This document shows positions 1 through 5,473 of a stretch of DNA of 12,668 bases, piece by piece. The stretch is from Chloroflexota bacterium. GTDB lineage: Bacteria > Chloroflexota > UBA5177 > JANWHV01. The notes under the pieces are model-generated. The model was not told where the DNA came from. It did no database searches and was given only the letters and a program-made list of their open reading frames with translations. Each line of letters starts with the position of its first letter. Within the stretch, counting starts at the first letter, position 1. The DNA lies in assembly GCA_025450375.1 (NCBI GenBank), contig JANWHO010000197.1:1-12668 (forward strand), given 5' to 3'. Made by a program: the position numbers and the translations under genes.

Positions 1-76
1 CCATCTCCGATGCCTTGGCGGACAGCGTCACGACCGGTGGGGCCTGCACGACACTTAATTCTTTGATGCCGATCAT
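1..76 (-). CDS. N-terminal fragment of an unidentified protein (runs off the window)
   Basis: On the minus strand an ATG at 76-74 opens a frame that stays open for 25 codons to the window edge and begins MIGIKELSVVQAPPV. A purine-rich GAAAGG lies about 10 bases upstream of the ATG, and a good sigma70-like promoter sits at 148-176 in the same orientation, giving a short leader of roughly 65 bases. Too little protein is visible to name a family. It follows the DUF4432 gene in the same direction but has its own promoter, so it is probably a separate transcription unit. The open frame is short, so the call rests mainly on the promoter plus ribosome site. Confidence 0.4.
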   Translation of the reverse strand, partial: MIGIKELSVVQAPPVVTLSAKASEM

Positions 77-147
77 GAATGATATACCTTTCATACCCGT
101 CCGGGCTCACCGGTTGGGTAGATCTCGAGGCGGATTCGTCTGATACC

Positions 148-176
148 AACATAACCCAGGGTAGAAGTGGAGTCAA
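148..176 (-). promoter_or_regulatory. Sigma70-like promoter for the gene starting at 76
   Basis: Read on the minus strand, TTGACT (plus 171-176) and TATGTT (plus 148-153) are separated by exactly 17 bases. Five of six bases match the -35 consensus and four of six the -10 consensus. The predicted transcription start near 140 would give a leader of about 65 bases before the ATG at 76. It lies downstream of the DUF4432 stop codon at 242, in the gap between the two genes. Confidence 0.5.
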
Positions 177-241
177 GAGAGTTTTCTGGTACTCGCACAA
201 TCTCTATCGGGGTTATGAGGATGAAGATTCGTGGACAGCCA

Positions 242-1294
242 CTAGACCGCGCCCTCGGGCGGCGCGCTCACCACCGTGAAGCGCAGGTGGTAGCGTCGTT
301 CTTCCTGGGGCGCCAGGAAGGGAAGCGTCCCGTTCGCCCTGGCTTCCGCCCTGCCGGTGATCACGGGACAGTTGGATGGTTCCAGGCCCAGCACATAGGC
401 GCCCTGGCCCAATTGCCGCCAGGCGAACATCCAGGGCAGGCTCGCCGCGTCCCAGTCGAGGCGGAGTCCCACTCCCCCGGCCAGGGCGGGATTCCACAAC
501 GTCACCTCGTGACACCCCTCCTCGTTGGCCAGAGGCGTGGTGATAAACACCTGTTCCTTGAAGCCGGCCCGTGGTCCGTCGACCAGCGCGAAGCGCTCCA
601 GTCCACGGGCGGCTTCCTCGTCGCGCGGGACCACCGAGGCGAAGCGGCCAATCAGGCGCGCCCCTTCGTCCAGCAAGGGGAAGCCTACATTGCAGTGGTA
701 CATGATCATTTGCGGACTGGTCTCCCAGCCCTCGTTCCGGACTACGTCCGCGATAGTGAGACTCGTCCCGTCGAGATCCATGGTGATCTCGCGGGTCAGG
801 GTCAAATTCTCCCCAAACAGGCGCGCCTGACGGATCGTGCCGCGGGCGAAGAGGATACAGCGTTCGCCATCCCAGCGGTGACCCCAGGCCATGGCGCCGG
901 CCGGGGCATAGGTTGCCAGCCCGTGCATGTAGATCCGTTCACCGTCGTCGTGGCCGCCGGGCCCGGAGTTGGTCAGGCCACAGGTGGTTACCATGCCGCC
1001 GAAGAAGGTTCGGCCAAAGCCCTGCTCGTCGTGCATGGCCAGTCCGGGCGCCGCCACGCCGGCGTTGTTGATCCAGGACAGGGGATGGCCATGCCACGAC
1101 ATATGGGCGATGTCCATGCAGCGATCTGGCAGCACCGTACAGGCCAAGCCTCCAGCGCCGGAGAACCGCAAAGCCCGCGTCCCCCGCCCCGGCCCGTCGT
1201 CCAGCACGGTGGCCTCCACGCCGCCGACCTGCTCCAGCCGACCTACTCGTTGCAGCAAGGTCTCGCGGGTGTATTCCCGCCCCCAGAGGTGCAT
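242..1294 (-). CDS. DUF4432 / aldose 1-epimerase-like protein
   Basis: A 350-residue protein that I recognise as the DUF4432 family, which has the beta-sandwich fold of galactose mutarotase and is usually annotated as aldose 1-epimerase family protein. Typical segments are the N-terminal MHLWGREYT, the DRCMDI box near residue 58, the FFGGMVTTCGLTNSGP block near 97-112, the MHGLATYAPA block near 123-132, and the MIMYHCNVGFPLLDEG segment near the middle. The length fits the family. The likely role is binding or epimerising a sugar at C1 in the cytosol, but substrates are not established for most members. ATG at 1294 is preceded by GAAGGGG at a normal distance. It starts 18 bases after the DinB-fold stop, so the two are probably one operon. 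No signal peptide or membrane segment is seen. Confidence 0.8.
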   Translation of the reverse strand: MHLWGREYTRETLLQRVGRLEQVGGVEATVLDDGPGRGTRALRFSGAGGLACTVLPDRCMDIAHMSWHGHPLSWINNAGVAAPGLAMHDEQGFGRTFFGGMVTTCGLTNSGPGGHDDGERIYMHGLATYAPAGAMAWGHRWDGERCILFARGTIRQARLFGENLTLTREITMDLDGTSLTIADVVRNEGWETSPQMIMYHCNVGFPLLDEGARLIGRFASVVPRDEEAARGLERFALVDGPRAGFKEQVFITTPLANEEGCHEVTLWNPALAGGVGLRLDWDAASLPWMFAWRQLGQGAYVLGLEPSNCPVITGRAEARANGTLPFLAPQEERRYHLRFTVVSAPPEGAV

Positions 1295-1312
1295 GGCGAA
1301 TTGCCCCTTCGT

Positions 1313-1825
1313 TTACGCGCCCGCTACGTGGTCGAGGAAGTAGCTCCGCCAGGGGCCACAGCCCTGGATAAAGGGCTGCATCAGGGCCCGCTCGGCCTGC
1401 ACCGTATGGAGGAGGTCGTGGGCCGCCCATTCATGCAGCAGCTGGCTCAGCGTAACCGGGCCGAGCTCGGCGTGGCGCGCGGTGCGTCCGAGGTCCGCCT
1501 CGCCGATCTCGGGAAGGGCGGCCAGGCTCTCGGTCCGGGCGGCGGCGAAGGCCGTGGCGATCTCCGTTGGGTCGCCGCCATCCTGGGTGGCGCCGGCGGC
1601 ATCGGGGTCATAGGCGGGGAAGTCCTCCTCGGCCAGCAGATGAAAAGCGCGAGAGCGGAAAAGGGTCTCGGTGGCCAGCAGGTGATGGAGGCACTGCAGC
1701 GGGGACCATTCGCCAGGAATCGGAGGGCGGGCCAGGAGATCGGCCGGCAGGGCCGCCGCGAGCGTGATCCAGCGGGCGGGGGTGGCGGCCAGTACGGCGC
1801 GCACGGTTGGCATGGGGTCGTTCAT
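1313..1825 (-). CDS. DinB-superfamily protein
   Basis: A 170-residue four-helix-bundle protein of the DinB/YfiT-like superfamily. It shows the family pattern of a WSPLQCLHHLLATE segment near residue 40, where a histidine precedes a conserved glutamate, and a C-terminal LLHEWAAHDLLHTVQAE segment with further histidines in metal-ligand positions. Family members include metal-dependent thiol transferases and damage-inducible proteins; the exact reaction here is unknown. I chose the ATG at 1825 (MNDPMPTV) because AAGGA lies 9 bases upstream. The longer frame from 1939 would add 38 Arg/Pro-rich residues unlike the family and would read through the candidate promoter. It is the first gene of the operon with the DUF4432 gene. 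Confidence 0.75.
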   Translation of the reverse strand: MNDPMPTVRAVLAATPARWITLAAALPADLLARPPIPGEWSPLQCLHHLLATETLFRSRAFHLLAEEDFPAYDPDAAGATQDGGDPTEIATAFAAARTESLAALPEIGEADLGRTARHAELGPVTLSQLLHEWAAHDLLHTVQAERALMQPFIQGCGPWRSYFLDHVAGA

Positions 1826-1893
1826 GCGGATACATCCTTCAGGCTCGGTGGGTATGGCGCCGCCGGCTCGGTTGGCGGCGCGTCTCTTCGGGA

Positions 1894-1926
1894 AGCGTAA
1901 CACTCGCTCCTTGGCCAGACAAGGAG
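1894..1926 (-). promoter_or_regulatory. Candidate promoter and overlapping operator of the DinB-fold operon
   Basis: On the minus strand TTGTCT (plus 1917-1922) and TACGCT (plus 1894-1899) are 17 bases apart, a modest sigma70-like pair about 70 bases upstream of the ATG at 1825. The -35 box lies inside a perfect inverted repeat, CTCCTTG (1907-1913), six bases, CAAGGAG (1920-1926). That placement suits a repressor binding over the promoter. The -10 match is weak (three of six), so the promoter call is tentative; the inverted repeat is directly visible. Confidence 0.3.
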
Positions 1927-1954
1927 GGCGGGAGAGCATGCTCGCTTGTCTGTT

Positions 1955-2037
1955 GGCACCGTGCCTCGGTTCAGGAAGTTGTTGCTATGCCACTCGGCAT
2001 ATGCCGCATGACAGAGGCAAAAATATGCCACCCGGCA
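1955..2037. promoter_or_regulatory. Array of GGCA/TGCC half-sites, probable operator cluster
   Basis: Eight GGCA or TGCC tetramers alternate within 83 bases: GGCA 1955, TGCC 1962, TGCC 1988, GGCA 1996, TGCC 2002, GGCA 2016, TGCC 2026 and GGCA 2034. They form GGCAC-C-GTGCC, GGCATATGCC, and two copies of TATGCCACYCGGCA (1986-1999 and 2024-2037) that differ at one position and are 38 bases apart. This alternation is typical of a dimeric regulator binding several adjacent sites. The cluster lies 126-208 bases upstream of the precursor ATG and so probably serves the peptide operon, although it could also affect the divergent DinB-fold operon. The binding protein is unknown. Confidence 0.45.
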
Positions 2038-2072
2038 GGCGTCGGGGCACCCAGTTTGGCTTACGATAGTGT

Positions 2073-2116
2073 TGTTAGGCATGAAGAAACAAGCGCTTGT
2101 AAGAACTCACCTAACA
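2073..2116. promoter_or_regulatory. Symmetric nested palindrome upstream of the precursor gene
   Basis: A perfect 12-bp palindrome ACAAGCGCTTGT (2089-2100) is centred inside a 7-bp inverted repeat TGTTAGG (2073-2079) / CCTAACA (2110-2116). The gap is exactly 9 bases on each side, so the 44-base element has a single centre of symmetry. It could be a regulator site with inner and outer half-sites, or an RNA cruciform in the 5' leader. It ends 46 bases before the precursor ATG. There is no U-run after it, so it is not a simple terminator. Confidence 0.45.
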
Positions 2117-2138
2117 GCTAGCGAGCCGACGCTCGTAT

Positions 2139-2161
2139 TTCGTTCAAGAAAGGAAAACGAA
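2139..2161 (+). promoter_or_regulatory. Ribosome binding site in the loop of a small hairpin
   Basis: AAAGGA lies about 8 bases before the precursor ATG at 2163 and gives this gene a clear ribosome site. It is flanked by TTCGTT (2139-2144) and AACGAA (2156-2161), which can pair as a 6-bp stem holding the ribosome site in an 11-base loop. The stem is A/T-rich and probably weak, so it may only display the site. The ribosome site is well supported; a regulatory role for the stem is a guess. Confidence 0.4.
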
Positions 2162-2162
2162 C

Positions 2163-2381
2163 ATGAGTGCAATGGCATTACCCCTTTCGCTGGAACTGAC
2201 CCGGCCCGTGCCGATGGAAGCTGACCTGGACACGCTGCTCAGCGTCCGTACCGCCAAATATGACCCCAAGACGCAGTTCTGCTGGGGTGACCGCGGCGGC
2301 CATAACACCAGTTCCGAGTGTAACAACTATGGGTTGATCCAGGTAGACGACGTCCTCCAGGACTTCGAGATCGATCTCTAA
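2163..2381 (+). CDS. Graspetide-type RiPP precursor peptide
   Basis: A 72-residue peptide with a strong ribosome site, encoded immediately upstream of an ATP-grasp peptide ligase. The first ~31 residues form a probable leader containing LPLSLELTRPVP (6-17) and a following acidic/Leu segment (19-26). Residues 33-38 read YDPKTQ, resembling the YDPxTQ segment of the actinobacterial ATP-grasp target peptide family (GRASP_targ). The candidate core follows: Cys40, Trp41, a Gly/Asp/Arg stretch, then T49-S50-S51-E52-C53, and an acidic tail with D62, D63, D67, E69 and D71 before the C-terminal Leu72. Known enzymes of this type join Thr/Ser/Lys side chains to Asp/Glu side chains, and both partners are present. 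I do not see the microviridin TxKxPSD or plesiocin TTxxxxEE core. No signal peptide is evident. The leader/core boundary and ring pattern are inference. Confidence 0.75.
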   Translation: MSAMALPLSLELTRPVPMEADLDTLLSVRTAKYDPKTQFCWGDRGGHNTSSECNNYGLIQVDDVLQDFEIDL

Positions 2382-2399
2382 ATGACCTGGGGTGTCGAA

Positions 2400-2428
2400 G
2401 GGAGCAGGAGCTTCGAGCTCCTGCTCCC
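2400..2428 (+). terminator. Strong hairpin between precursor and ligase (attenuator or partial terminator)
   Basis: GGGAGCAGGAGCT (2400-2412) pairs perfectly with AGCTCCTGCTCCC (2416-2428) around a 3-base TCG loop, giving a 13-bp GC-rich stem 19 bases after the precursor stop codon. The following bases, CCTCTATAGTTATGG, contain only scattered Ts, so termination is probably incomplete. Such a hairpin after a small precursor gene usually lets the precursor be made in excess while some transcripts continue into the enzyme and transporter genes; it may also protect the short mRNA 3' end. Confidence 0.7.
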
Positions 2429-2461
2429 CCTCTATAGTTATGGAATGCCGAGGGTTGCGCA

Positions 2462-3487
2462 ATGCCTTCCACGGTCCTGATTATTACCAACGAACACGAT
2501 GAGCACGCGGACGCTGTCGTCCGCGAATTGCACAAACGCAATGTTCCCGTCTTCCGCCTCCACCCGGAGGATTTTCCTCATGCCTGTAGTGTCTCGATTG
2601 AGATTCAAGATGGCCGCATTGAAGGCGAAATACTCAACGAATATCATCGGGTGGCTTTCAACGATATCTGTGCCGCCTGGTATCGGCGGTCGCACAACCT
2701 GTTTTCAGGCAGCCCAAGCCTGACCTCGACAAAACTCGACAACTACGTCAAGGCGCAGTCCATAATCACGCTAACAGCGCTCTGTGAAAGCCTGCGGACG
2801 TTGTGGGTCTGTCATCCCCTCAAACTGCGGCGCGCGGACGTCAAGGCCCTCCAGCTTGCCGAGGCGAGTAAGGCTGGATTACGGACGCCCAATACCCTGA
2901 TCTCCAATGATCCGGCGAAGGCGGCTGCCTTTGCCGACGGGCTGGGGAGCGCGGAATGCGCGATTAAACCACTGATCGCCCTGGGCGTGAAGAATGAGCA
3001 AGGCTACCGCCTTCCGCTCACGACAACCCTGCCAAAGGGCCACGCACTCGAGTCCGTGGCGCTGGCTCCCACTATCTTCCAGCCGTACGTCGACAAGGCG
3101 GCGGAGTTGCGCTGTGTCGTGATTGGGGAAAAGATCTTTTGTGCCAAAATCAACTCGCAGGCCAACGAGAACACCTGTAAGGATTGGCGCGCGGGAGACT
3201 GTGAACACGAGATTTTTTCTCTGCCTGAACCGGTGGAGGCATCGATCCACCGGCTGATGGACAGGTTTGGGATCAATTTTGCTTCGATGGATTTGATTTT
3301 GACTCCCGAGGGGGAGTTTGTTTTCCTGGAAATCAATCCAAATGGGCAATGGCTCTGGTTAGAAGAGGAGTTAGGCCTGCCCCTCGTAGCGAGCATGGCG
3401 GACTTGCTCACGACGTATCACTCGCGCGCCTGGCAGCGCGCCGAGGCTGAAAGAGACAGCCGACAAGAGCAGGCATATGCGTCGTAA
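2462..3487 (+). CDS. ATP-grasp peptide ligase (MvdD/TgmB-like graspetide maturase)
   Basis: A 341-residue ATP-grasp enzyme that I recognise as a ribosomal-peptide maturase of the MvdD/TgmB (SAV_5884-like) type. Visible hallmarks: AAWYRR at 71-76 in the N-terminal domain; the linker around K128 and QL at 131-132 ending AGLRTPNT; K169-P170 for ATP binding; FQPYV at 206-210; ELR at 215-217; AKINSQ at 228-233; DWR at 241-243; and the metal/ATP region D277, E290, N292 within EINPNGQWLWLE (290-301). These enzymes phosphorylate Asp/Glu side chains of the precursor core with ATP and join them to Thr/Ser hydroxyls or Lys amines as omega-esters or omega-amides. ATG at 2462 has GAGGG 7 bases upstream. 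Its 3' end overlaps the exporter gene by 11 bases, so translation is probably coupled. Key residues look intact. Confidence 0.9.
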   Translation: MPSTVLIITNEHDEHADAVVRELHKRNVPVFRLHPEDFPHACSVSIEIQDGRIEGEILNEYHRVAFNDICAAWYRRSHNLFSGSPSLTSTKLDNYVKAQSIITLTALCESLRTLWVCHPLKLRRADVKALQLAEASKAGLRTPNTLISNDPAKAAAFADGLGSAECAIKPLIALGVKNEQGYRLPLTTTLPKGHALESVALAPTIFQPYVDKAAELRCVVIGEKIFCAKINSQANENTCKDWRAGDCEHEIFSLPEPVEASIHRLMDRFGINFASMDLILTPEGEFVFLEINPNGQWLWLEEELGLPLVASMADLLTTYHSRAWQRAEAERDSRQEQAYAS

Positions 3488-4532
3488 ACTTCAGACTGGC
3501 CGCGCCACCCTGAGCCTGCTGTACCAGATCGATAGAGGGGCCTTTCTCATCGGCGCCTCGACGGGCGTGCTTCAGTCGCTGGCGTATCCCCTCTTACTGC
3601 TCATTGTGTGGAAGGGGTTTTCCCTGGTCATGGCAGGGACGGGACAGGGCCATGACCTTGTCCACCAGGGAATCTTGCTGCTTGCCGGGCTCTTCGGGCT
3701 ACTTGCGCTACAGAACGTGCTGCGGATTGCCAATGAAACAGCGACGAGTCTCTTGCAAGCCGTATCAGCCCAGCAGGTCAATGCACGGATCATGGGCAAG
3801 ATGTCCGAGGTTCCTTACCGGCTCTTTGAGGACAATGACTTTCAATCACGCTATGGGCTGCTCATCAGCCAGGCCAGCTACAGGCCCGCCATGCTCGTGC
3901 AGACCTTCATTACCAGCATCAGCGCGTTGTGTGCCTCGCTCGCTATCGCGCTTACCCTTTTAGCGCTCGCGCCACTCATGGTCCTGTTTCTGGTGGTGTT
4001 GATCCCTTTGACCATCGTAGAGACCCGTTATCATAGGCGAATCCTCGGGCTACAGACAGATTCCGCCTCGGGCTTATTCCGCATGATGTATCTGTCGCAA
4101 AAGAGTATCGATGCCACCTGGCAACGGGACATACGAGTACATAACTCTACCATCCTTTACGACGAGTACCGCATACTTGCCCACACATACCTGAGCAACT
4201 TGAAGCGACTGCTGCGCCGCTATCAAGTGATTCGAGCGGGTGTCGGGTTAGCCGTGGCCGCTATTATGACACTTGCCATGGGCGCCGTGTTCTGGCAGAT
4301 CAACCAGAGTCCCACGGGTCCAGCTGAAGCCGCCATTCTGCTCCCCGCGCTCTATATGGGGCTGGGTCAGGGCAAGGCATTTTCCTCTTCCTGGGGTTCC
4401 CTGACCGAATGCATGGGCTACCTCGATCAGGTCTTTGACTTTTTGAACCAATCGTTTGAGCAGACGGAGTTAGCCCCCCTATTGCCGGCAGCCCCGGCCC
4501 CCTCACGGTCGGCGGTGCCGGTAGGAGCGTAG
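3477..4532 (+). CDS. ABC exporter transmembrane-domain protein
   Basis: A 351-residue protein matching the membrane half of an ABC exporter. Long hydrophobic stretches at about 21-47, 63-84, 138-160, 163-182, 250-272 and 282-300 suggest six membrane helices, with the usual cytoplasmic segment YRLFEDNDFQSRY near 115-127 and a long charged loop before the fifth helix. There is no N-terminal C39 peptidase domain, so it does not cut the leader itself. There is no ATPase domain; the chain stops in a Pro/Ala-rich linker at 4530 and the ATPase is encoded just downstream in another frame. ATG at 3477 overlaps the ligase stop by 11 bases. It probably exports the modified peptide with the ATPase at 4538. 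A C6 run at 4474-4479 in the linker could by a one-base change fuse the two halves. Confidence 0.85.
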   Translation: MRRKLQTGRATLSLLYQIDRGAFLIGASTGVLQSLAYPLLLLIVWKGFSLVMAGTGQGHDLVHQGILLLAGLFGLLALQNVLRIANETATSLLQAVSAQQVNARIMGKMSEVPYRLFEDNDFQSRYGLLISQASYRPAMLVQTFITSISALCASLAIALTLLALAPLMVLFLVVLIPLTIVETRYHRRILGLQTDSASGLFRMMYLSQKSIDATWQRDIRVHNSTILYDEYRILAHTYLSNLKRLLRRYQVIRAGVGLAVAAIMTLAMGAVFWQINQSPTGPAEAAILLPALYMGLGQGKAFSSSWGSLTECMGYLDQVFDFLNQSFEQTELAPLLPAAPAPSRSAVPVGA

Positions 4533-4537
4533 TAGCT

Positions 4538-5446
4538 ATGTCGTCCTTGAAAGCAAGAATAGCCCTGGCCAACGCTGAAATAGCCCTGGCCAACGCTGAA
4601 ATAGCCCTGGCCAACGCTGACGCGGGCGCCAGAGCGGATGCCCGGTCGTTGGAGGCTCGTATCGATGGTATAATATCCCTCCACCTCCATGCCGTAAGCT
4701 ACAAATATCCTCGCGGCACCAAGGCCGCCCTCTCCAATGTCTCTTACACCTTCCCCACCGGGACGACCGCCATCGTTGGACCCAATGGCGCCGGAAAGAG
4801 CACACTGGTCAAGCTGCTGACTGGCTTACTCGATCCGGACTCCGGCTCGATACGGGCTCGGTTGCCCGGTGGCGCATGCCTGCCTCCCGAAAGGTTGCAT
4901 AAAGCCGTGCTCTTTCAAGAACCCTCTCACCTGCACCTGACCATCCGCCAAAATATCACGATGCATTTTGAAAGGACGCTTGGCGAAGACGCACGCATCC
5001 TTGACGCCCTGGAAACCGCGGGGTTAGGCAAGGTGGTGAAGGGGCTGCCGGACGGGATCGATACCCTTGTCGGGGCTGGATTTGGCGGACAAATCGACCT
5101 GTCCGGCGGACAGTGGCAGCGCCTGGCCCTGGCTCGACTCATCTACCGCGATGCCCCCGTGATGATCCTGGATGAGCCAGTCGCGAGTCTGGATCCCGAG
5201 GGAGAGCGCGCGGTCTTCGAGCTCTTTTCTCGAGTGGCTGAAGCCAGGATCATTATTTTCACCACGCATCGTTACGACTCCATCCCGAGGGACACGAAGA
5301 TCGCCGTGCTCGTGGACGGCCGGATCACCGAAAGCGGGACGCATGACGAGCTTTTGCAACAACAGAGCGATTATTGGTCCCTCTACCTAGCCGCCAAGCC
5401 GGGCGCGGTCCCCGCCAACGGCAACGGGCGGGCCATGCTCAGCTAA
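4538..5446 (+). CDS. ABC exporter ATP-binding protein with repeated N-terminal linker
   Basis: A 302-residue ABC ATPase. Walker A GPNGAGKST at 81-89, Q-loop Gln127, signature LSGGQ at 188-192, Walker B VMILDE at 208-213, D-loop SLDP at 217-220 and H-loop His244 are all intact. The ATPase fold begins near residue 45 (GIISLHLHAVSYKYP). Residues 1-44 are an Ala-rich, probably helical segment with three exact IALANAE-type heptads (8-28, the last ending in Asp). It pairs with the membrane protein ending 5 bases upstream; in most exporters of this class the two domains are one chain. ATG at 4538 follows GGAG by 10 bases. This frame is open from 4460, upstream of the ATG, so a fused form is possible. 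It is the last gene of the cluster. Confidence 0.88.
   Translation: MSSLKARIALANAEIALANAEIALANADAGARADARSLEARIDGIISLHLHAVSYKYPRGTKAALSNVSYTFPTGTTAIVGPNGAGKSTLVKLLTGLLDPDSGSIRARLPGGACLPPERLHKAVLFQEPSHLHLTIRQNITMHFERTLGEDARILDALETAGLGKVVKGLPDGIDTLVGAGFGGQIDLSGGQWQRLALARLIYRDAPVMILDEPVASLDPEGERAVFELFSRVAEARIIIFTTHRYDSIPRDTKIAVLVDGRITESGTHDELLQQQSDYWSLYLAAKPGAVPANGNGRAMLS
4558..4620 (+). repeat. Three perfect 21-bp tandem repeats inside the ATPase gene
   Basis: Three identical 21-base units occupy 4558-4578, 4579-4599 and 4600-4620. Each encodes the heptad I-A-L-A-N-A-E in frame; the last Glu becomes Asp because the base after the third unit differs. The unit length is a multiple of three, so gain or loss of copies would change linker length without breaking the frame. 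Perfect identity at the DNA level suggests recent expansion. Confidence 0.95.
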
Positions 5447-5473
5447 GATCATGTTCATTCCAACTCCCCATCA

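Larger units (their letters stand above)
1826..2162. other. Divergent intergenic region rich in palindromes
   Basis: No gene is seen in these 337 bases between the DinB-fold start and the peptide precursor start. It holds at least seven exact palindromes or inverted repeats: CTCCTTG-6-CAAGGAG (1907-1926), GAGCATGCTC (1934-1943), GGCAC-C-GTGCC (1955-1965), TGCC-4-GGCA (1988-1999), GGCATATGCC (1996-2005), TGCC-4-GGCA (2026-2037) and ACAAGCGCTTGT (2089-2100). A short stem CGAGC-4-GCTCG (2122-2135) follows. No strong plus-strand -35/-10 pair stands out; TACGAT at 2062-2067 is a possible -10 without a good -35, as might be expected for an activator-dependent promoter. Confidence 0.6.

Noticed and set aside
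167..1900. A 577-residue open frame on the plus strand
   Set aside because: It lies antisense over the DinB-fold and DUF4432 genes, which have family motifs and ribosome sites. Its product is Gly/Arg/Pro-rich with no recognisable domain, as expected for an antisense frame in GC-rich DNA.
1826..1939. An N-terminal extension of the DinB-fold protein to an ATG at 1939
   Set aside because: The extra 38 residues are Arg/Pro-rich and unlike the family, and they run across the candidate promoter and palindrome. The ATG at 1825 has a good ribosome site.
2163..2381. The small peptide as a lanthipeptide or lasso peptide precursor
   Set aside because: There is no lanthionine synthetase, radical SAM, B-type peptidase or asparagine-synthetase-like cyclase nearby. 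The only modifying enzyme is the ATP-grasp ligase, and the YDPxTQ segment fits ATP-grasp target peptides.
3477..5446. The split exporter as a broken pseudogene
   Set aside because: Both domains are intact with all ATPase motifs, and the downstream part has its own ATG and GGAG. A fusion by frameshift remains possible and is listed as a finding, but decay is not supported.
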